Of a stretch of DNA of 47,358 bases, positions 24,473-34,224 are shown piece after piece (the stretch's first letter is position 1; each line of letters starts with the position of its first letter). Both the position numbers and the translations under genes were made by a program. The notes beneath the pieces were generated by a model, which saw only the letters and a program-made list of their open reading frames with translations, was not told where the DNA came from and did no database searches. This DNA is from Microvirga massiliensis (GTDB lineage Bacteria; Pseudomonadota; Alphaproteobacteria; Rhizobiales; Beijerinckiaceae). Location of the stretch: contig NZ_LN811352.1 of NCBI RefSeq assembly GCF_001006805.1, forward strand, positions 563,296-610,653, given 5' to 3'.

Positions 24473-24868
24473 ATGCCTCTCTACGAACACATATTCCTGG
24501 CGCGTCAGGACGTGACGGCGCAGCAGGTCGAGACGATGATCGACCAGTACAAGGGCGTCGTCGAATCCAATGGCGGCAAGGTCGAGAAGACCGAGATGTG
24601 GGGCGTGAAGTCCCTCGCCTATCGCATCAAGAAGAACCGCAAGGCCCACTTCGCGATGTTCAACCTCGATGCTCCCGCGGCGGCGGTTGCCGAGATGGAG
24701 CGTCAGATGCGGATCAATGAAGACATCCTGCGCTTCATGACGATCCGTGTGGACGCGCTCGACAGCGAGCCGTCCGTGATGATGCAAAAGCGGGACCGTG
24801 ACGAGCGCAAGGAGCGCGAGCGTCGCGACCGTGATGGCGGCTACGCCGCCGAAACCGAGGAGGCTTGA
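24473..24868 (+). CDS. rpsF: 30S ribosomal protein S6
   Basis: A 131-residue S6 ([15 protein letters not shown] start, [13 protein letters not shown] middle) that binds the 30S platform with S18. The C-terminal tail is an Arg/Asp/Glu-rich charged extension, common in alphaproteobacteria. It starts the rpsF-rpsR-DUF2232-rplI cluster, and rpsR begins 2 nt after its stop. Confidence 0.97.
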   Translation: MPLYEHIFLARQDVTAQQVETMIDQYKGVVESNGGKVEKTEMWGVKSLAYRIKKNRKAHFAMFNLDAPAAAVAEMERQMRINEDILRFMTIRVDALDSEPSVMMQKRDRDERKERERRDRDGGYAAETEEA

Positions 24869-24870
24869 TC

Positions 24871-25125
24871 ATGGCGTTCGGTGCTGGTGGTGCTGGGGGC
24901 GGTCGTCGCCCGTTCTTCCGCCGTCGGAAGACCTGCCCGTTCTCGGGAGCGAATGCTCCGAAGATCGACTACAAGGATACGAAGCTGCTCTCGCGCTACA
25001 TCTCCGAGCGCGGCAAGATCGTGCCTTCCCGGATCACGGCCGTCTCGGCCAAGAAGCAGCGTGAACTCGCCCAGGCGATCAAGCGCGCCCGCTTCCTCGG
25101 CCTCCTTCCTTACGTGATCCGCTGA
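24871..25125 (+). CDS. rpsR: 30S ribosomal protein S18
   Basis: An 84-residue S18 with the conserved [25 protein letters not shown] and [20 protein letters not shown] blocks, ending in LLPYVIR. It partners S6 on the 30S platform. ATG 24871 is preferred to a TTG two codons upstream that overlaps the rpsF stop. Strong hairpins follow the gene. Confidence 0.97.
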   Translation: MAFGAGGAGGGRRPFFRRRKTCPFSGANAPKIDYKDTKLLSRYISERGKIVPSRITAVSAKKQRELAQAIKRARFLGLLPYVIR

Positions 25126-25133
25126 TACTCTCG

Positions 25134-25220
25134 GGGAGCTGAGCGGGACCTCCGGCTCAGCTCCCTGCAACGATGGTCGCCCGGCAGTGTAAGCCTGCCG
25201 GGTTCGTTGGGGTGATCCCC
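25134..25220 (+). terminator. Three consecutive hairpins after rpsR
   Basis: Hairpin 1: GGGAGCTGAGC (25134-25144) with GCTCAGCTCCC (25155-25165). Hairpin 2: CCCGGCAG (25180-25187) with CTGCCGGG (25195-25202). Hairpin 3: GGGG (25209-25212) with CCCC (25217-25220). They occupy most of the 130-bp gap before the DUF2232 gene. The first begins 9 nt past the rpsR stop. Termination, attenuation or mRNA 3'-end protection would separate ribosomal protein output from the downstream genes. Confidence 0.6.
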
Positions 25221-25255
25221 TAACCCTGCATCGAGCAGCGGGACAGCACGACGAG

Positions 25256-26209
25256 ATGATGTTTCTGGCAATCGGGATCGGCGCAGGCCTCGTCTCTGCG
25301 CTTCTGTTCGGAGTGGTGATCGCCGGATCCCCGCTCGCGATGATCCTGTCTCTCGTCGCTCCGCTGCCGATCTTCATCGCTTCGCTCGGCTGGAACCATC
25401 GAAGCGGCCTCATCGCGGCCGTCACGGGCGGCGCCACGATGGCTCTGGCCCTCAACCCCACGGCCGGAATCGCCTTTACTCTCGGCTGGGCGTTGCCCGC
25501 TTGGTGGCTCGCCTATCTCGCATTGCTGGGCCGGGCCGACGAGCGCGGCGAACTCGAATGGTATCCTCTGGGGCGGTTGCTCCTCTGGATCGGCGCGACG
25601 GCTGCGCTCATCACCATCATGGGGGCCGTGGCCCTCGGAGACGGGAGCTACGAGGCCTATCAGGCCAATTTGAAGCATGCCTTCGACAGCTTCGTGCGGG
25701 TCTACCCTCCCGATGCTGGAGGCGCTCCACCGCCGACGGAGAGCCTCGCCTTCGTCCTGATCGCCGCGCTGCCGTTCTTCTTCGCTTTCAACTTCGTCCT
25801 GATCCTGACGCTGAACCTGTGGCTGTCCGCCAAGGTCGTGAAGATCTCAGAGCGCCTGCCGCGGCCCTGGCCCGTGATCGCAAGCATGACGCTGCCCCGA
25901 AGCGCCTTGCTCCTGACCGCCGCAGCGGCCGCAATCTCCTTCCTGCCCGGCTATCTCGGCGTGGCCGGTCTCGCGTTCAGCGGTGCGCTCCTCGGTGCAT
26001 TGGCCTTGCAGGGCTTGGCGGTCGTTCATGACGTTTCGCAGGGGCGCCCGGCCCGCCCCATGATCCTGACGGGGGTCTACACCCTCGCCTTCCTGATGAG
26101 CCAGCTCATGCTGCCGATGCTGGCCCTGCTCGGCGCGATCGATTCCGCAACGACTATGCGCCAACGCCTGAAATCCGGGACCGGCAGTCCCGGCTCACCC
26201 TCCCGGTAA
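25256..26209 (+). CDS. DUF2232 family membrane protein
   Basis: A 317-residue integral membrane protein with about eight hydrophobic helices; residues 1-110 hold several closely packed ones, and a loop at about 140-165 is Pro/Ala-rich. Its sequence and position between rpsR and rplI match the DUF2232 (YybS-like) family found at this locus in many alphaproteobacteria; its function is unknown. ATG 25256 is followed at once by a second ATG. It is separated from rpsR by three hairpins and lies 23 bp before rplI. Confidence 0.85.
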   Translation: MMFLAIGIGAGLVSALLFGVVIAGSPLAMILSLVAPLPIFIASLGWNHRSGLIAAVTGGATMALALNPTAGIAFTLGWALPAWWLAYLALLGRADERGELEWYPLGRLLLWIGATAALITIMGAVALGDGSYEAYQANLKHAFDSFVRVYPPDAGGAPPPTESLAFVLIAALPFFFAFNFVLILTLNLWLSAKVVKISERLPRPWPVIASMTLPRSALLLTAAAAAISFLPGYLGVAGLAFSGALLGALALQGLAVVHDVSQGRPARPMILTGVYTLAFLMSQLMLPMLALLGAIDSATTMRQRLKSGTGSPGSPSR

Positions 26210-26232
26210 CGAACATACAATAGGAGAAGACG

Positions 26233-26802
26233 ATGGAAGTGATCTTGCTGGAACGCGTCCCACGGCTCGGACAGATGGGCGACGTCGTGAAGGTGCGCGA
26301 CGGGTTCGCGCGCAATTTCCTGCTGCCGCGCAACAAGGCGCTTCGCGCCACCAGCGCCAATAAGGAGCATTTCGAGGCTCAGCGCGCGCAGCTCGAGGCG
26401 CGGAACCTGGAGCGTCGGACGGAAGCCGAGGCGGTTGCTGCCAAGCTCAACGGTCAGAGCTTCACCATCATCCGCCAGGCGGGCGAGACCGGCGTCCTCT
26501 ACGGATCCGTGTCGACGCGTGATCTCGCCGAGACGATGACGAACGGCGGCTTCTCCGTGGATCGCGGCCAAGTCGCTCTCGGCCAGCCCATCAAGACCCT
26601 GGGCCTCCACACCGTCCCGGTGGTCCTCCATCCCGAGGTCGAGGTGAAGGTGACGATCAACGTCGCCCGGAGCCCCGAAGAGGCGGAGCGTCAGGCTCGC
26701 GGCGAGGCCGTCTCGACCCGTGAGGAGATGAACCTGGAGGATCTCGGCCTTGAGGTCGGAGCCGCTCTCGCGGAGGCGGGCGGCGAAGAGGAGGCACGCT
26801 GA
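26233..26802 (+). CDS. rplI: 50S ribosomal protein L9
   Basis: A 189-residue L9 with the N-terminal 23S-binding domain ([23 protein letters not shown] start; [13 protein letters not shown]) and a long connecting helix before the C-terminal domain. The acidic C-terminal extension (about 160-189) is typical of alphaproteobacteria. A strong AGGAG lies 7-8 nt before the start. Confidence 0.97.
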   Translation: MEVILLERVPRLGQMGDVVKVRDGFARNFLLPRNKALRATSANKEHFEAQRAQLEARNLERRTEAEAVAAKLNGQSFTIIRQAGETGVLYGSVSTRDLAETMTNGGFSVDRGQVALGQPIKTLGLHTVPVVLHPEVEVKVTINVARSPEEAERQARGEAVSTREEMNLEDLGLEVGAALAEAGGEEEAR

Positions 26803-26834
26803 ACGATTGTTCGCGTTCTTCTTTTGTTCTAGTA

Positions 26835-26871
26835 TCGGCCACCGGGCTAATTCGAATCGTCCGGTGGCCGA
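26835..26871 (+). terminator. Hairpin between rplI and dnaB
   Basis: TCGGCCACCGG (26835-26845) pairs perfectly with CCGGTGGCCGA (26861-26871) around a 15-nt loop, 32 bp after rplI. There is no long U-tract. It is probably the end of the ribosomal protein transcript. Confidence 0.5.
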
Positions 26872-27017
26872 CTGATTTAGGCGGTATGCGTACCTGTCCG
26901 CGACCCAAACGGGCGGTGTGAGAATCGGGGACAGCGGGGGCGAGACACAAAAAGCCGATGGTCGTTTAGGCCCAAGATGGATTTAGAAGGATTCCCTTCA
27001 CTGATCCGGAGCTTCGC

Positions 27018-28511
27018 ATGGCCAGCTCGAACGCATTGATTGCACGTATCGAGACCGGCGAGGCTCATTACCGTGTATCGCCTCACAACCTCGACGCCGA
27101 ACAGGCCCTTCTGGGCGCCATCCTTGTCAACAACGACGCCTACTACCGGGTGTCGGACTTTCTCGAGGCGCAGCATTTTCACGAGGATGTCCACCGGCGC
27201 ATCTTCGAGGTCGCGACGACGCTCATCCGGGCCGGGAAGCTCGCGACACCTATCACCCTCAAGACCTTCCTCGGCGAGCAGGATCTCGGCGGGCTGACCA
27301 TCCCGCAATATCTTGCGCGCCTTGCGGCCGAGGCGACGACGGTCATCAATGCCGAAGCCTATGGCCGCACCATCTACGATCTCGCCATCCGGCGGCGCCT
27401 CATCACGATCGGTGAGGAACTGGTCAATACCGCCTATGACGCGCCCGTCGAGTCGTCGCCGCGCGACCAGATCGAGGAGACGGAACGGAGGCTCTACGAA
27501 CTCGCCGAGACCGGCCGCTACGATGGCGGCTTCCAGCGCTTCGCCGATGCGCTGACCCATGCGATCGACATGGCCGCCGCGGCCTACAAGCGGGACGGCC
27601 AGCTTTCGGGGATCGCGACCAACCTTGCCGACCTCGACCGGATGATGGGCGGATTGCAGTCTTCGGACCTCGTGATCCTGGCCGGCCGCCCCGGCATGGG
27701 CAAGACGGCTTTGGCCACCAACATCGCCTTCAATATCGCGAAGGCCTATGAGGGCGAGAAGCAGCCGGACGGCAGCATCAAGACGGTCAACGGCGGCATC
27801 GTCGGCTTCTTCTCCCTCGAAATGTCGGCGGAGCAGCTCGCGACGCGTATCATCGCGGAGCAGTCGGGCGTGCCCTCCTATAAGATCCGGCGCGGCGACA
27901 TGCGGGAGGACGATTTCTACAAGATCACCGAAGCCGCGCGGGCGATGCAGTCGATCCCGTTCTATATCGACCAAACGGGTGGCATCTCGATTGCGCAACT
28001 TGCGGCGCGTGCGCGGCGGCTCAAGCGCCAACGCGGTCTCGACATGCTGGTGGTCGACTATCTTCAGCTCCTTTCAGGTGCGTCGAAGAAGGGCGAGAAC
28101 CGCGTGCAGGAACTCACCGAGATCACGACCGGCCTCAAGGCCCTCGCCAAGGAGCTCAACGTCCCGGTGCTCGCGCTGTCCCAGCTCTCGCGGCAGGTCG
28201 AGGCGCGAGACGACAAGCGGCCACAGCTGTCAGACCTGCGTGAGTCAGGGTCCATCGAGCAGGACGCGGACGTCGTGCTGTTCGTATTCCGCGAGGAGTA
28301 TTATCTGAAGAACAAGGAGCCGAAGCCCGGCACCGAAGAATACTTCAAGTGGCAGACCGAAATGGATCAGGTCCACGGCAAGGCGGAAGTCATCATCGGC
28401 AAGCAGCGTCACGGCCCGACGGGAACGGTGCAACTCGCCTTCCAGGCCGATGTCACCCGCTTCGGGAATCTGGCCGACGAGGACAAGTTGCCGGAGCGCG
28501 TAGGCGATTGA
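27018..28511 (+). CDS. dnaB: Replicative DNA helicase DnaB
   Basis: A 497-residue hexameric 5'-3' helicase of the replication fork. The N-terminal primase-interacting domain (about 20-165) starts PHNLDAEQALLGAIL. The RecA-like domain has Walker A GRPGMGKTAL (223-232), FFSLEMS (264-270), Walker B LDMLVVDYLQLL, and the arginine-finger/H4 region SDLRESGSIEQDAD. No intein is present and length is normal. The rplI-dnaB-alr-radA order is common in this class. Confidence 0.97.
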   Translation: MASSNALIARIETGEAHYRVSPHNLDAEQALLGAILVNNDAYYRVSDFLEAQHFHEDVHRRIFEVATTLIRAGKLATPITLKTFLGEQDLGGLTIPQYLARLAAEATTVINAEAYGRTIYDLAIRRRLITIGEELVNTAYDAPVESSPRDQIEETERRLYELAETGRYDGGFQRFADALTHAIDMAAAAYKRDGQLSGIATNLADLDRMMGGLQSSDLVILAGRPGMGKTALATNIAFNIAKAYEGEKQPDGSIKTVNGGIVGFFSLEMSAEQLATRIIAEQSGVPSYKIRRGDMREDDFYKITEAARAMQSIPFYIDQTGGISIAQLAARARRLKRQRGLDMLVVDYLQLLSGASKKGENRVQELTEITTGLKALAKELNVPVLALSQLSRQVEARDDKRPQLSDLRESGSIEQDADVVLFVFREEYYLKNKEPKPGTEEYFKWQTEMDQVHGKAEVIIGKQRHGPTGTVQLAFQADVTRFGNLADEDKLPERVGD

Positions 28512-28555
28512 ACGCGGAACAGCCACAGAAGCCCGCCTCCTTGGAAGCGGGATCA

Positions 28556-29686
28556 ATGTCGGTCGAGGAGGCCGGCGCGCATCTCACGATCGACCTCGGG
28601 GCTCTGGCGGAGAACTGGCGCCGCCTCGCCGCACACGCAGCGGACGCGGCGACTGCCGCCGTCGTCAAAGCGGATGCCTATGGCCTCGGAATCGAGCGCG
28701 CCGTGCCCGCACTCGCGGAGGCCGGTTGCGAAACCTTCTTCGTCGCGCAAATTTCGGAAGGCCTGCGCGCACTGGCCGTTGCGCCCCGGGCAACCGTTTA
28801 CGTGCTGAACGGACTTCTGCCCGGGACTGCCTCCCGCTTTGCGATATCCGGTCTCAGGCCGGTTCTCGGATCTCAGGAAGAGATGACCGAATGGGCCGCG
28901 TTCTGCACGGCCCGGGGTGTGCGCCTCCCCGCCGCGCTGCACGTCGACACGGGGATGAACCGCCTCGGCCTTTCTATCAGCGAAGGACTTTCCCTCGCCG
29001 AAGATCCGCGCCTCGTGGCGTTCATGCCATCGCTCGTAATGAGCCATCTCGTTCGGGCCGAGGAGCCGGATCATCCCAAGAACGCCGAGCAGATCGCAGC
29101 CTTCGAAGCGGTACGGTCCGCTCTCCCTGGCATTCCGGCCTCCCTCGCGAATTCCTCGGGGATTTTTCTTCCGCAACGCCCCCATCTCAGTCTCGTCCGT
29201 CCCGGTTACGCCCTCTATGGCGGCAATCCGATGCCTGGGCTTCCGAATCCCATGAGAGAGGTCGTCCGCCTGCAGGCCCGCATCCTCCAGACACGCTGGA
29301 TCGAGAGAGGCGATGCTGCCGGATACAACGGTCGCTGGACCGCTCGCGGGCGGCGGCGTCTCGCGACGTTGTCGGTCGGATATGCGGACGGCTATCCGCG
29401 CAACGGCAGCGTCAGTGACGAGAAGATCGCTGCGAGCGCGCCGTTCGGCGAGGCCGTCGTCGCAGGGCGGCGCTGCCCCTTTGCAGGCACCGTCTCGATG
29501 GACCTGATCATCATCGACGTGACGGATGTCCCGCCCGATCAGGTCCGGCGCGGCACGATGGCCACCCTCATCGGCGATGGCCTCGGAATTGACGAGGTCG
29601 GCTTCCGGGCCGGCACGATCGGATACGAGATCCTCACGCGCCTGGGCCAGCGATACGCCCGAAATTACATCGATACATCCCGGTAA
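28556..29686 (+). CDS. alr: Alanine racemase
   Basis: A 376-residue PLP enzyme that makes D-alanine for peptidoglycan. The PLP lysine is Lys38 in AVVKADAYGLG; the C-terminal domain includes RPGYALYGG, LSVGYADGYPR and MDLIIIDVTD. ATG 28556 (MSVEEAGAHLTIDL) is chosen; a TTG at 28508 overlapping the dnaB stop would add 16 residues. The stop codon overlaps the radA start (TAATG), implying coupled translation. Confidence 0.95.
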   Translation: MSVEEAGAHLTIDLGALAENWRRLAAHAADAATAAVVKADAYGLGIERAVPALAEAGCETFFVAQISEGLRALAVAPRATVYVLNGLLPGTASRFAISGLRPVLGSQEEMTEWAAFCTARGVRLPAALHVDTGMNRLGLSISEGLSLAEDPRLVAFMPSLVMSHLVRAEEPDHPKNAEQIAAFEAVRSALPGIPASLANSSGIFLPQRPHLSLVRPGYALYGGNPMPGLPNPMREVVRLQARILQTRWIERGDAAGYNGRWTARGRRRLATLSVGYADGYPRNGSVSDEKIAASAPFGEAVVAGRRCPFAGTVSMDLIIIDVTDVPPDQVRRGTMATLIGDGLGIDEVGFRAGTIGYEILTRLGQRYARNYIDTSR

Positions 29687-31101
29687 TGGCCAAGCGTACC
29701 CCAAACTTCATCTGTCAGAGCTGCGGTGCGGTCTACAACCGCTGGAAGGGCAAGTGCGAAGCCTGTGGCGGCTGGAACACCATTGCCGAGGAGACGGCGT
29801 CGTCAAACCCCATGGTGGGACCAGTGGCGACCCGGCCAACCCGCGCAAAGGGGCGGGTCTTTCCGCTCGAGCCTCTCTCCGGCGATACGCACGAGGCACC
29901 GCGCACGGCGAGCGGCATCGGCGAGCTGGATCGTGTCACCGGCGGCGGCTTCGTGCGCGGCTCCGTCATTCTCCTCGGGGGTGATCCGGGCATCGGCAAG
30001 TCGACGCTCCTGATGCAGGCGTCCGCGGCGCTCGCCAGCGCCGGGCATCGCGTGGCCTACATTTCCGGAGAGGAGGCCGTTGCACAGGTTCGGCTCCGCG
30101 CGGAGAGACTTGGTCTCTCGGGCGCGCCCGTTGAGCTCGCCTCGGAGACGAACGTCGAGGACATCATCGCAACGCTCTCGACCGGAAAGGTCCCGTCGCT
30201 CGCGATCATCGACTCGATCCAGACGATGTGGACCGAGACGGTCGAATCGGCCCCGGGCACCGTCACGCAGGTGCGTGGCAGCGCCCAGGCCCTGATCCGG
30301 TTCGCAAAGACGACGGGAAGCGCGGTGATCCTGGTGGGCCATGTCACCAAGGACGGCCAGATTGCGGGCCCCCGAGTCGTCGAGCATATGGTCGACGCGG
30401 TGATCTCTTTCGAGGGCGATGCCGCCCACCACTTCCGGATCCTGCGCGGCTCGAAGAACCGGTTCGGTCCGACGGACGAGATCGGCGTCTTCGAGATGTC
30501 CGACAGCGGGCTGCGTGAGGTTCAGAATCCGTCCGAGCTGTTCCTTTCGGGACGCGACCAAGGTACCGCCGGCGCGGCGGTCTTCGCCGGAATGGAGGGC
30601 ACGCGTCCCCTTCTCGTCGAAATTCAGGCTCTGGTCGCCCCCTCGCCCCTCGGCATGCCGCGCCGGGCGGTTGTCGGCTGGGATCAGAACCGCCTCTCGA
30701 TGGTGCTCGCCGTTCTCGAAGCCCATGGCGGGCTGCGGCTCGGAACCCATGACGTGTATCTGAACGTGGCAGGCGGCCTCCGCATCACGGAGCCGGCCGC
30801 GGATCTGGCCGCTGCTGCGGCCCTGGTTTCGTCCCTTTCGGGCGTGCCGCTCCCCTCCGATGCCGTCTATTACGGCGAGCTTGGCCTCTCGGGAGCCATC
30901 CGGCCGGTCGCCCATGCAGCTGCGCGGGCCAAGGAGGCCGCGAAGCTCGGCTTCGAGCGCGCCGTGGCGCCCCCGCCCCGCGACGGTACCGAGCGCTCCC
31001 CGCTTCGTCTCAATCCAATGGCCCACATCACTGATCTCGTTGCCGGCATCGCCGCATCGAAGCCCCGCCAGCGGCCGGCTCTGGCGCGTGGCGAAGGGTG
31101 A
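29686..31101 (+). CDS. radA: DNA repair protein RadA
   Basis: A 471-residue RecA-like branch-migration helicase. It has a C4 zinc finger (ICQSCGAVYNRWKGKCEACG, residues 9-28), Walker A GGDPGIGKS (98-106), the RadA-specific KNRFG motif (GSKNRFGPTDE) and a C-terminal Lon-protease-like domain. The start overlaps the alr stop by one base. Confidence 0.97.
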   Translation: MAKRTPNFICQSCGAVYNRWKGKCEACGGWNTIAEETASSNPMVGPVATRPTRAKGRVFPLEPLSGDTHEAPRTASGIGELDRVTGGGFVRGSVILLGGDPGIGKSTLLMQASAALASAGHRVAYISGEEAVAQVRLRAERLGLSGAPVELASETNVEDIIATLSTGKVPSLAIIDSIQTMWTETVESAPGTVTQVRGSAQALIRFAKTTGSAVILVGHVTKDGQIAGPRVVEHMVDAVISFEGDAAHHFRILRGSKNRFGPTDEIGVFEMSDSGLREVQNPSELFLSGRDQGTAGAAVFAGMEGTRPLLVEIQALVAPSPLGMPRRAVVGWDQNRLSMVLAVLEAHGGLRLGTHDVYLNVAGGLRITEPAADLAAAAALVSSLSGVPLPSDAVYYGELGLSGAIRPVAHAAARAKEAAKLGFERAVAPPPRDGTERSPLRLNPMAHITDLVAGIAASKPRQRPALARGEG

Positions 31102-31178
31102 CGACCTCGACACTTGCCGCTATACAGCGCGCATCCTCTCCAGCGATTTTTCCTTTGCCCTCTATCTAGGCCCCTCCC

Positions 31179-31793
31179 ATGCCTGTCTCGATCCTCGACC
31201 TTGTCGTCATCGGCGTCGTGCTGATTTCGGCCCTGCTGGCTGCGGTGCGCGGCTTTACGCGGGAGGTGCTCGCGATCGTCGCCTGGGTCGCGGCAGCCGC
31301 GGCGGCCTGGGCCTTCCATCCCCTCGCACTCCCGTATGTGAAACCCTATATCGACAACAACACGGTGGCCCTCGTGGCCGCGATCGCTGCCGTGTTCATC
31401 GTGACGCTGATCGTCGTGACCATCATCACGGTGAAGGTCTCCGACCTGATCCTCGATTCGAGGATCGGCGCTCTCGATCGCACGCTGGGCTTCGCGTTCG
31501 GGGCGGCGCGCGGGTTTCTGATCTGTGTGATCGGCTGGGTGTTCCTGGGCTGGCTGTTGCAGGGAAAGAACCCTGAATGGGCAGAGTCGGCGCGGACGCG
31601 GGCCGCCCTCGAAAGCACCGGAAGCAGCCTGATCGCGATGCTCCCGGACAATCCGGAAGGCCTCCTGCAGGACCTGCGCAAGAGAGGTCAGCCCGAGGGC
31701 GATCCTGCCGAGCCCGCCGAGCCCGATCCGCAGCGTGCTCCGGCGCCGGCAAATCAGGGTGCCCCTGCAAGACCTCCGGCGCCGCGCAGTTGA
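31179..31793 (+). CDS. cvpA: CvpA family membrane protein
   Basis: A 204-residue protein with four hydrophobic segments in the first 130 residues and the CvpA pattern LDLVVIGVVLISALLAAVRG near the N-terminus. The C-terminal 60 residues are Pro/Ala/Glu-rich and probably disordered. CvpA is linked to colicin V export in E. coli and to envelope stress tolerance; its biochemical role is unclear. Its place just before purF is the classic arrangement. Confidence 0.92.
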   Translation: MPVSILDLVVIGVVLISALLAAVRGFTREVLAIVAWVAAAAAAWAFHPLALPYVKPYIDNNTVALVAAIAAVFIVTLIVVTIITVKVSDLILDSRIGALDRTLGFAFGAARGFLICVIGWVFLGWLLQGKNPEWAESARTRAALESTGSSLIAMLPDNPEGLLQDLRKRGQPEGDPAEPAEPDPQRAPAPANQGAPARPPAPRS

Positions 31794-31907
31794 CGTCAAC
31801 GTGAGATCATCGCCGAGGCCTTGCCTGATCTGGTTGCTGGTGCAGGCCGGCGGGCCGCTTACATAAGACCGTTGCGCTCGCGGATCGGGCGCCACTGGGA
31901 TATCGAC

Positions 31908-33389
31908 ATGTCTGCATCGTCCGAGACGGGATCCTTCCCGACCGACGCATTCGACCTGGACGGGGATACACTGCGCGAGGAGTGCGGCGTGTTCGGAATT
32001 CACGGGCATCCGGATGCTGCCGCCATCACCGCGCTCGGGCTGCACGCCCTGCAGCATCGCGGGCAGGAGGCAGCGGGCATCGTCTCCTTCGATGGCAGCC
32101 TTTTTCATCTCGAAAGGAAGCTCGGCCTCGTCGGCGACAGCTTCTCCGATCGGGCGACGATCGAGCGGCTCGAGGGCCTCTCGTCCATCGGACACGTGCG
32201 CTACTCGACCACCGGCGAGACCGTCTTGCGCAATGTCCAGCCGCTTTTTGCCGAGCTCGACGGTGGCGGCTTTGCAGTCGCGCACAACGGCAATCTGACG
32301 AACGGCCTCACGCTTCGCCGCAATCTCATTCGCGACGGCGCGATCTGCCAGTCAACGACCGACACCGAGGTGATCGTGCACCTCGTGGCGCGCAGCCGCC
32401 GCAAACGCTTCATCGACCGGTTCGTCGAGGCCATCCAGCAGATCGAAGGCGCCTATTCCCTCGTCGCCCTCACGAACAAGAAGCTGATCGGCGCACGCGA
32501 CCCTCTCGGAATCCGGCCGCTCGTGCTGGGTGAGCTCGATGGCCGCTATATCCTGGCATCCGAGACCTGCGCACTCGACATCATCGGAGCGCGTTTCGTT
32601 CGCGACATCGAGAACGGCGAGGTCGTGGTGATTTCGGACGAGGGCCTCGAGTCCTTCCGGTTCGCGCCGGCCTGCCCGGCGCGCCCGTGTGTCTTCGAAT
32701 ACATCTATTTTGCGCGGCCCGACTCGATCGTGAACGGGCGAAGCGTCTACGACGTGCGCAAGGCCATGGGGCGTGAGCTCGCGGCGGAAGCGCCGGCGGA
32801 TGTCGACGTCATCATTCCCGTTCCGGACTCGGGCGTACCGGCCGCCCTCGGCTTCGCCCAGGCCAGCGCACTGCCTTACGAGCTCGGGATCATCCGGAAC
32901 CACTATGTCGGGCGCACCTTCATCCAGCCGACCCAATCGGTTCGTGAACTCGGCGTCCGGTTGAAGCATTCCGCAAACCGCGCCGCGGTCGCGGGCAAGC
33001 GTATCGTTCTCGTCGACGACAGCCTCGTGCGCGGCACGACCTCGGTGAAGATCGTCCGGATGATGCGTGAAGCGGGCGCCACGGAAGTCCATTTCCGCAT
33101 TGCGAGCCCTCCGATTACGCATCCAGACTTCTATGGAATCGATACGCCGGAAAAGGAAAAGCTGCTCGCGGCGACCCACGATCTCGAAGAGATGCGCCGT
33201 TACATCGGCGCCGATTCCCTCGCCTTCCTGTCGATCGAGGGACTTTACCGCGCGATGGGAGACGCACCGCGCAATCCATTGCAGCCGCAATACACGGATC
33301 ATTGCTTCACGGGGGATTATCCCACGAAGCTGACAGACCTTGCCGTCGCAACGCCCCGGCGTCTCGCGGTTTTGGCCGAGGCGGACTGA
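31908..33389 (+). CDS. purF: Amidophosphoribosyltransferase
   Basis: A 493-residue enzyme making phosphoribosylamine from PRPP and glutamine, the first committed step of purine synthesis. The N-terminal nucleophile domain has Cys26 in REECGVFG, so a 25-residue propeptide should be removed. The HALQHRGQEAAGI and GHVRYSTTG blocks and the PRPP loop VLVDDSLVRGTTS are present. ATG 31908 is preferred to an in-frame upstream start at 31821. The SDR gene begins 3 nt past its stop. Confidence 0.97.
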   Translation: MSASSETGSFPTDAFDLDGDTLREECGVFGIHGHPDAAAITALGLHALQHRGQEAAGIVSFDGSLFHLERKLGLVGDSFSDRATIERLEGLSSIGHVRYSTTGETVLRNVQPLFAELDGGGFAVAHNGNLTNGLTLRRNLIRDGAICQSTTDTEVIVHLVARSRRKRFIDRFVEAIQQIEGAYSLVALTNKKLIGARDPLGIRPLVLGELDGRYILASETCALDIIGARFVRDIENGEVVVISDEGLESFRFAPACPARPCVFEYIYFARPDSIVNGRSVYDVRKAMGRELAAEAPADVDVIIPVPDSGVPAALGFAQASALPYELGIIRNHYVGRTFIQPTQSVRELGVRLKHSANRAAVAGKRIVLVDDSLVRGTTSVKIVRMMREAGATEVHFRIASPPITHPDFYGIDTPEKEKLLAATHDLEEMRRYIGADSLAFLSIEGLYRAMGDAPRNPLQPQYTDHCFTGDYPTKLTDLAVATPRRLAVLAEAD

Positions 33390-33392
33390 GCC

Positions 33393-34139
33393 ATGGCGCA
33401 GCAGCTGCAGGGCCGCGTGGCCGTGGTGACGGGCGCATCCCGGGGTATCGGGCGCGCAGCCGCGCTCGCACTGGCCGAAGCCGGTGCTCACGTGATCGCC
33501 CTCGCCCGTACGCAGGGTGCTCTCGAAGAGCTCGATGACCAGATCCGGGAGCGCGGCGGGTCCGCAACGCTCGTGCCCGTGGACGTCAAGGACTATCCGG
33601 CCCTCGACAGGCTCGGCGCCGCAATCCACCAGCGCTGGGGCAAGCTCGATATCCTGCTCGGCAATGCCGGGATTCTCGGCGAGCTAGCGCCGATCACCCA
33701 CATCGACCCGCCGGTCTGGGACGACGTCATGGCGGTGAACGTCACGGCCAACTGGCGCCTGATCCGCTCGCTGGATCCGCTCCTGCGCGCATCCGATTCA
33801 GGCCGGGCTATCTTTCTGACCTCGGGCGCTGCCGAGAAGTGCACGGCCTATTGGGGACCCTATTCCGTCTCGAAGGCCGCCTTGGAGGCCCTGGTCCGCA
33901 CCTATGCCGCAGAGACGGTGACGACCCCGGTCCGCGTGATGCTCATCAGCCCGGGGCCCCTTCGCACCGCTATGCGCCAAAAGGCCATGCCGGGCGAAGA
34001 CCCGTTGAAGCTGCGCACGCCCGAGGAGCTCGCCCCGGAGATCGTGAGGCTGGCGGACCCGGCCTGGACCGAGACCGGCAAGATCCTCGATTTTCAGACC
34101 GGGGCTCTGATGACGGTCCGGCGACAGTCCGCCGATTGA
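33393..34139 (+). CDS. SDR-family NAD(P)-dependent oxidoreductase
   Basis: A 248-residue short-chain dehydrogenase/reductase: cofactor motif TGASRGIG (13-20), NAG (91-93), and catalytic Ser144 and Tyr157-Lys161 (YSVSK). The substrate is not identifiable from sequence. It begins 3 nt after purF, so it is probably cotranscribed; this purF-SDR pairing recurs in Hyphomicrobiales. Confidence 0.93.
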   Translation: MAQQLQGRVAVVTGASRGIGRAAALALAEAGAHVIALARTQGALEELDDQIRERGGSATLVPVDVKDYPALDRLGAAIHQRWGKLDILLGNAGILGELAPITHIDPPVWDDVMAVNVTANWRLIRSLDPLLRASDSGRAIFLTSGAAEKCTAYWGPYSVSKAALEALVRTYAAETVTTPVRVMLISPGPLRTAMRQKAMPGEDPLKLRTPEELAPEIVRLADPAWTETGKILDFQTGALMTVRRQSAD

Positions 34140-34224
34140 TCGCCAGGAGCAGCTTCGACACCACTTTTCCAGGGGCTGAACGCACGGTGATCGAGCGCCC
34201 GCCACCGGGCCCGCAGCGCCGATC

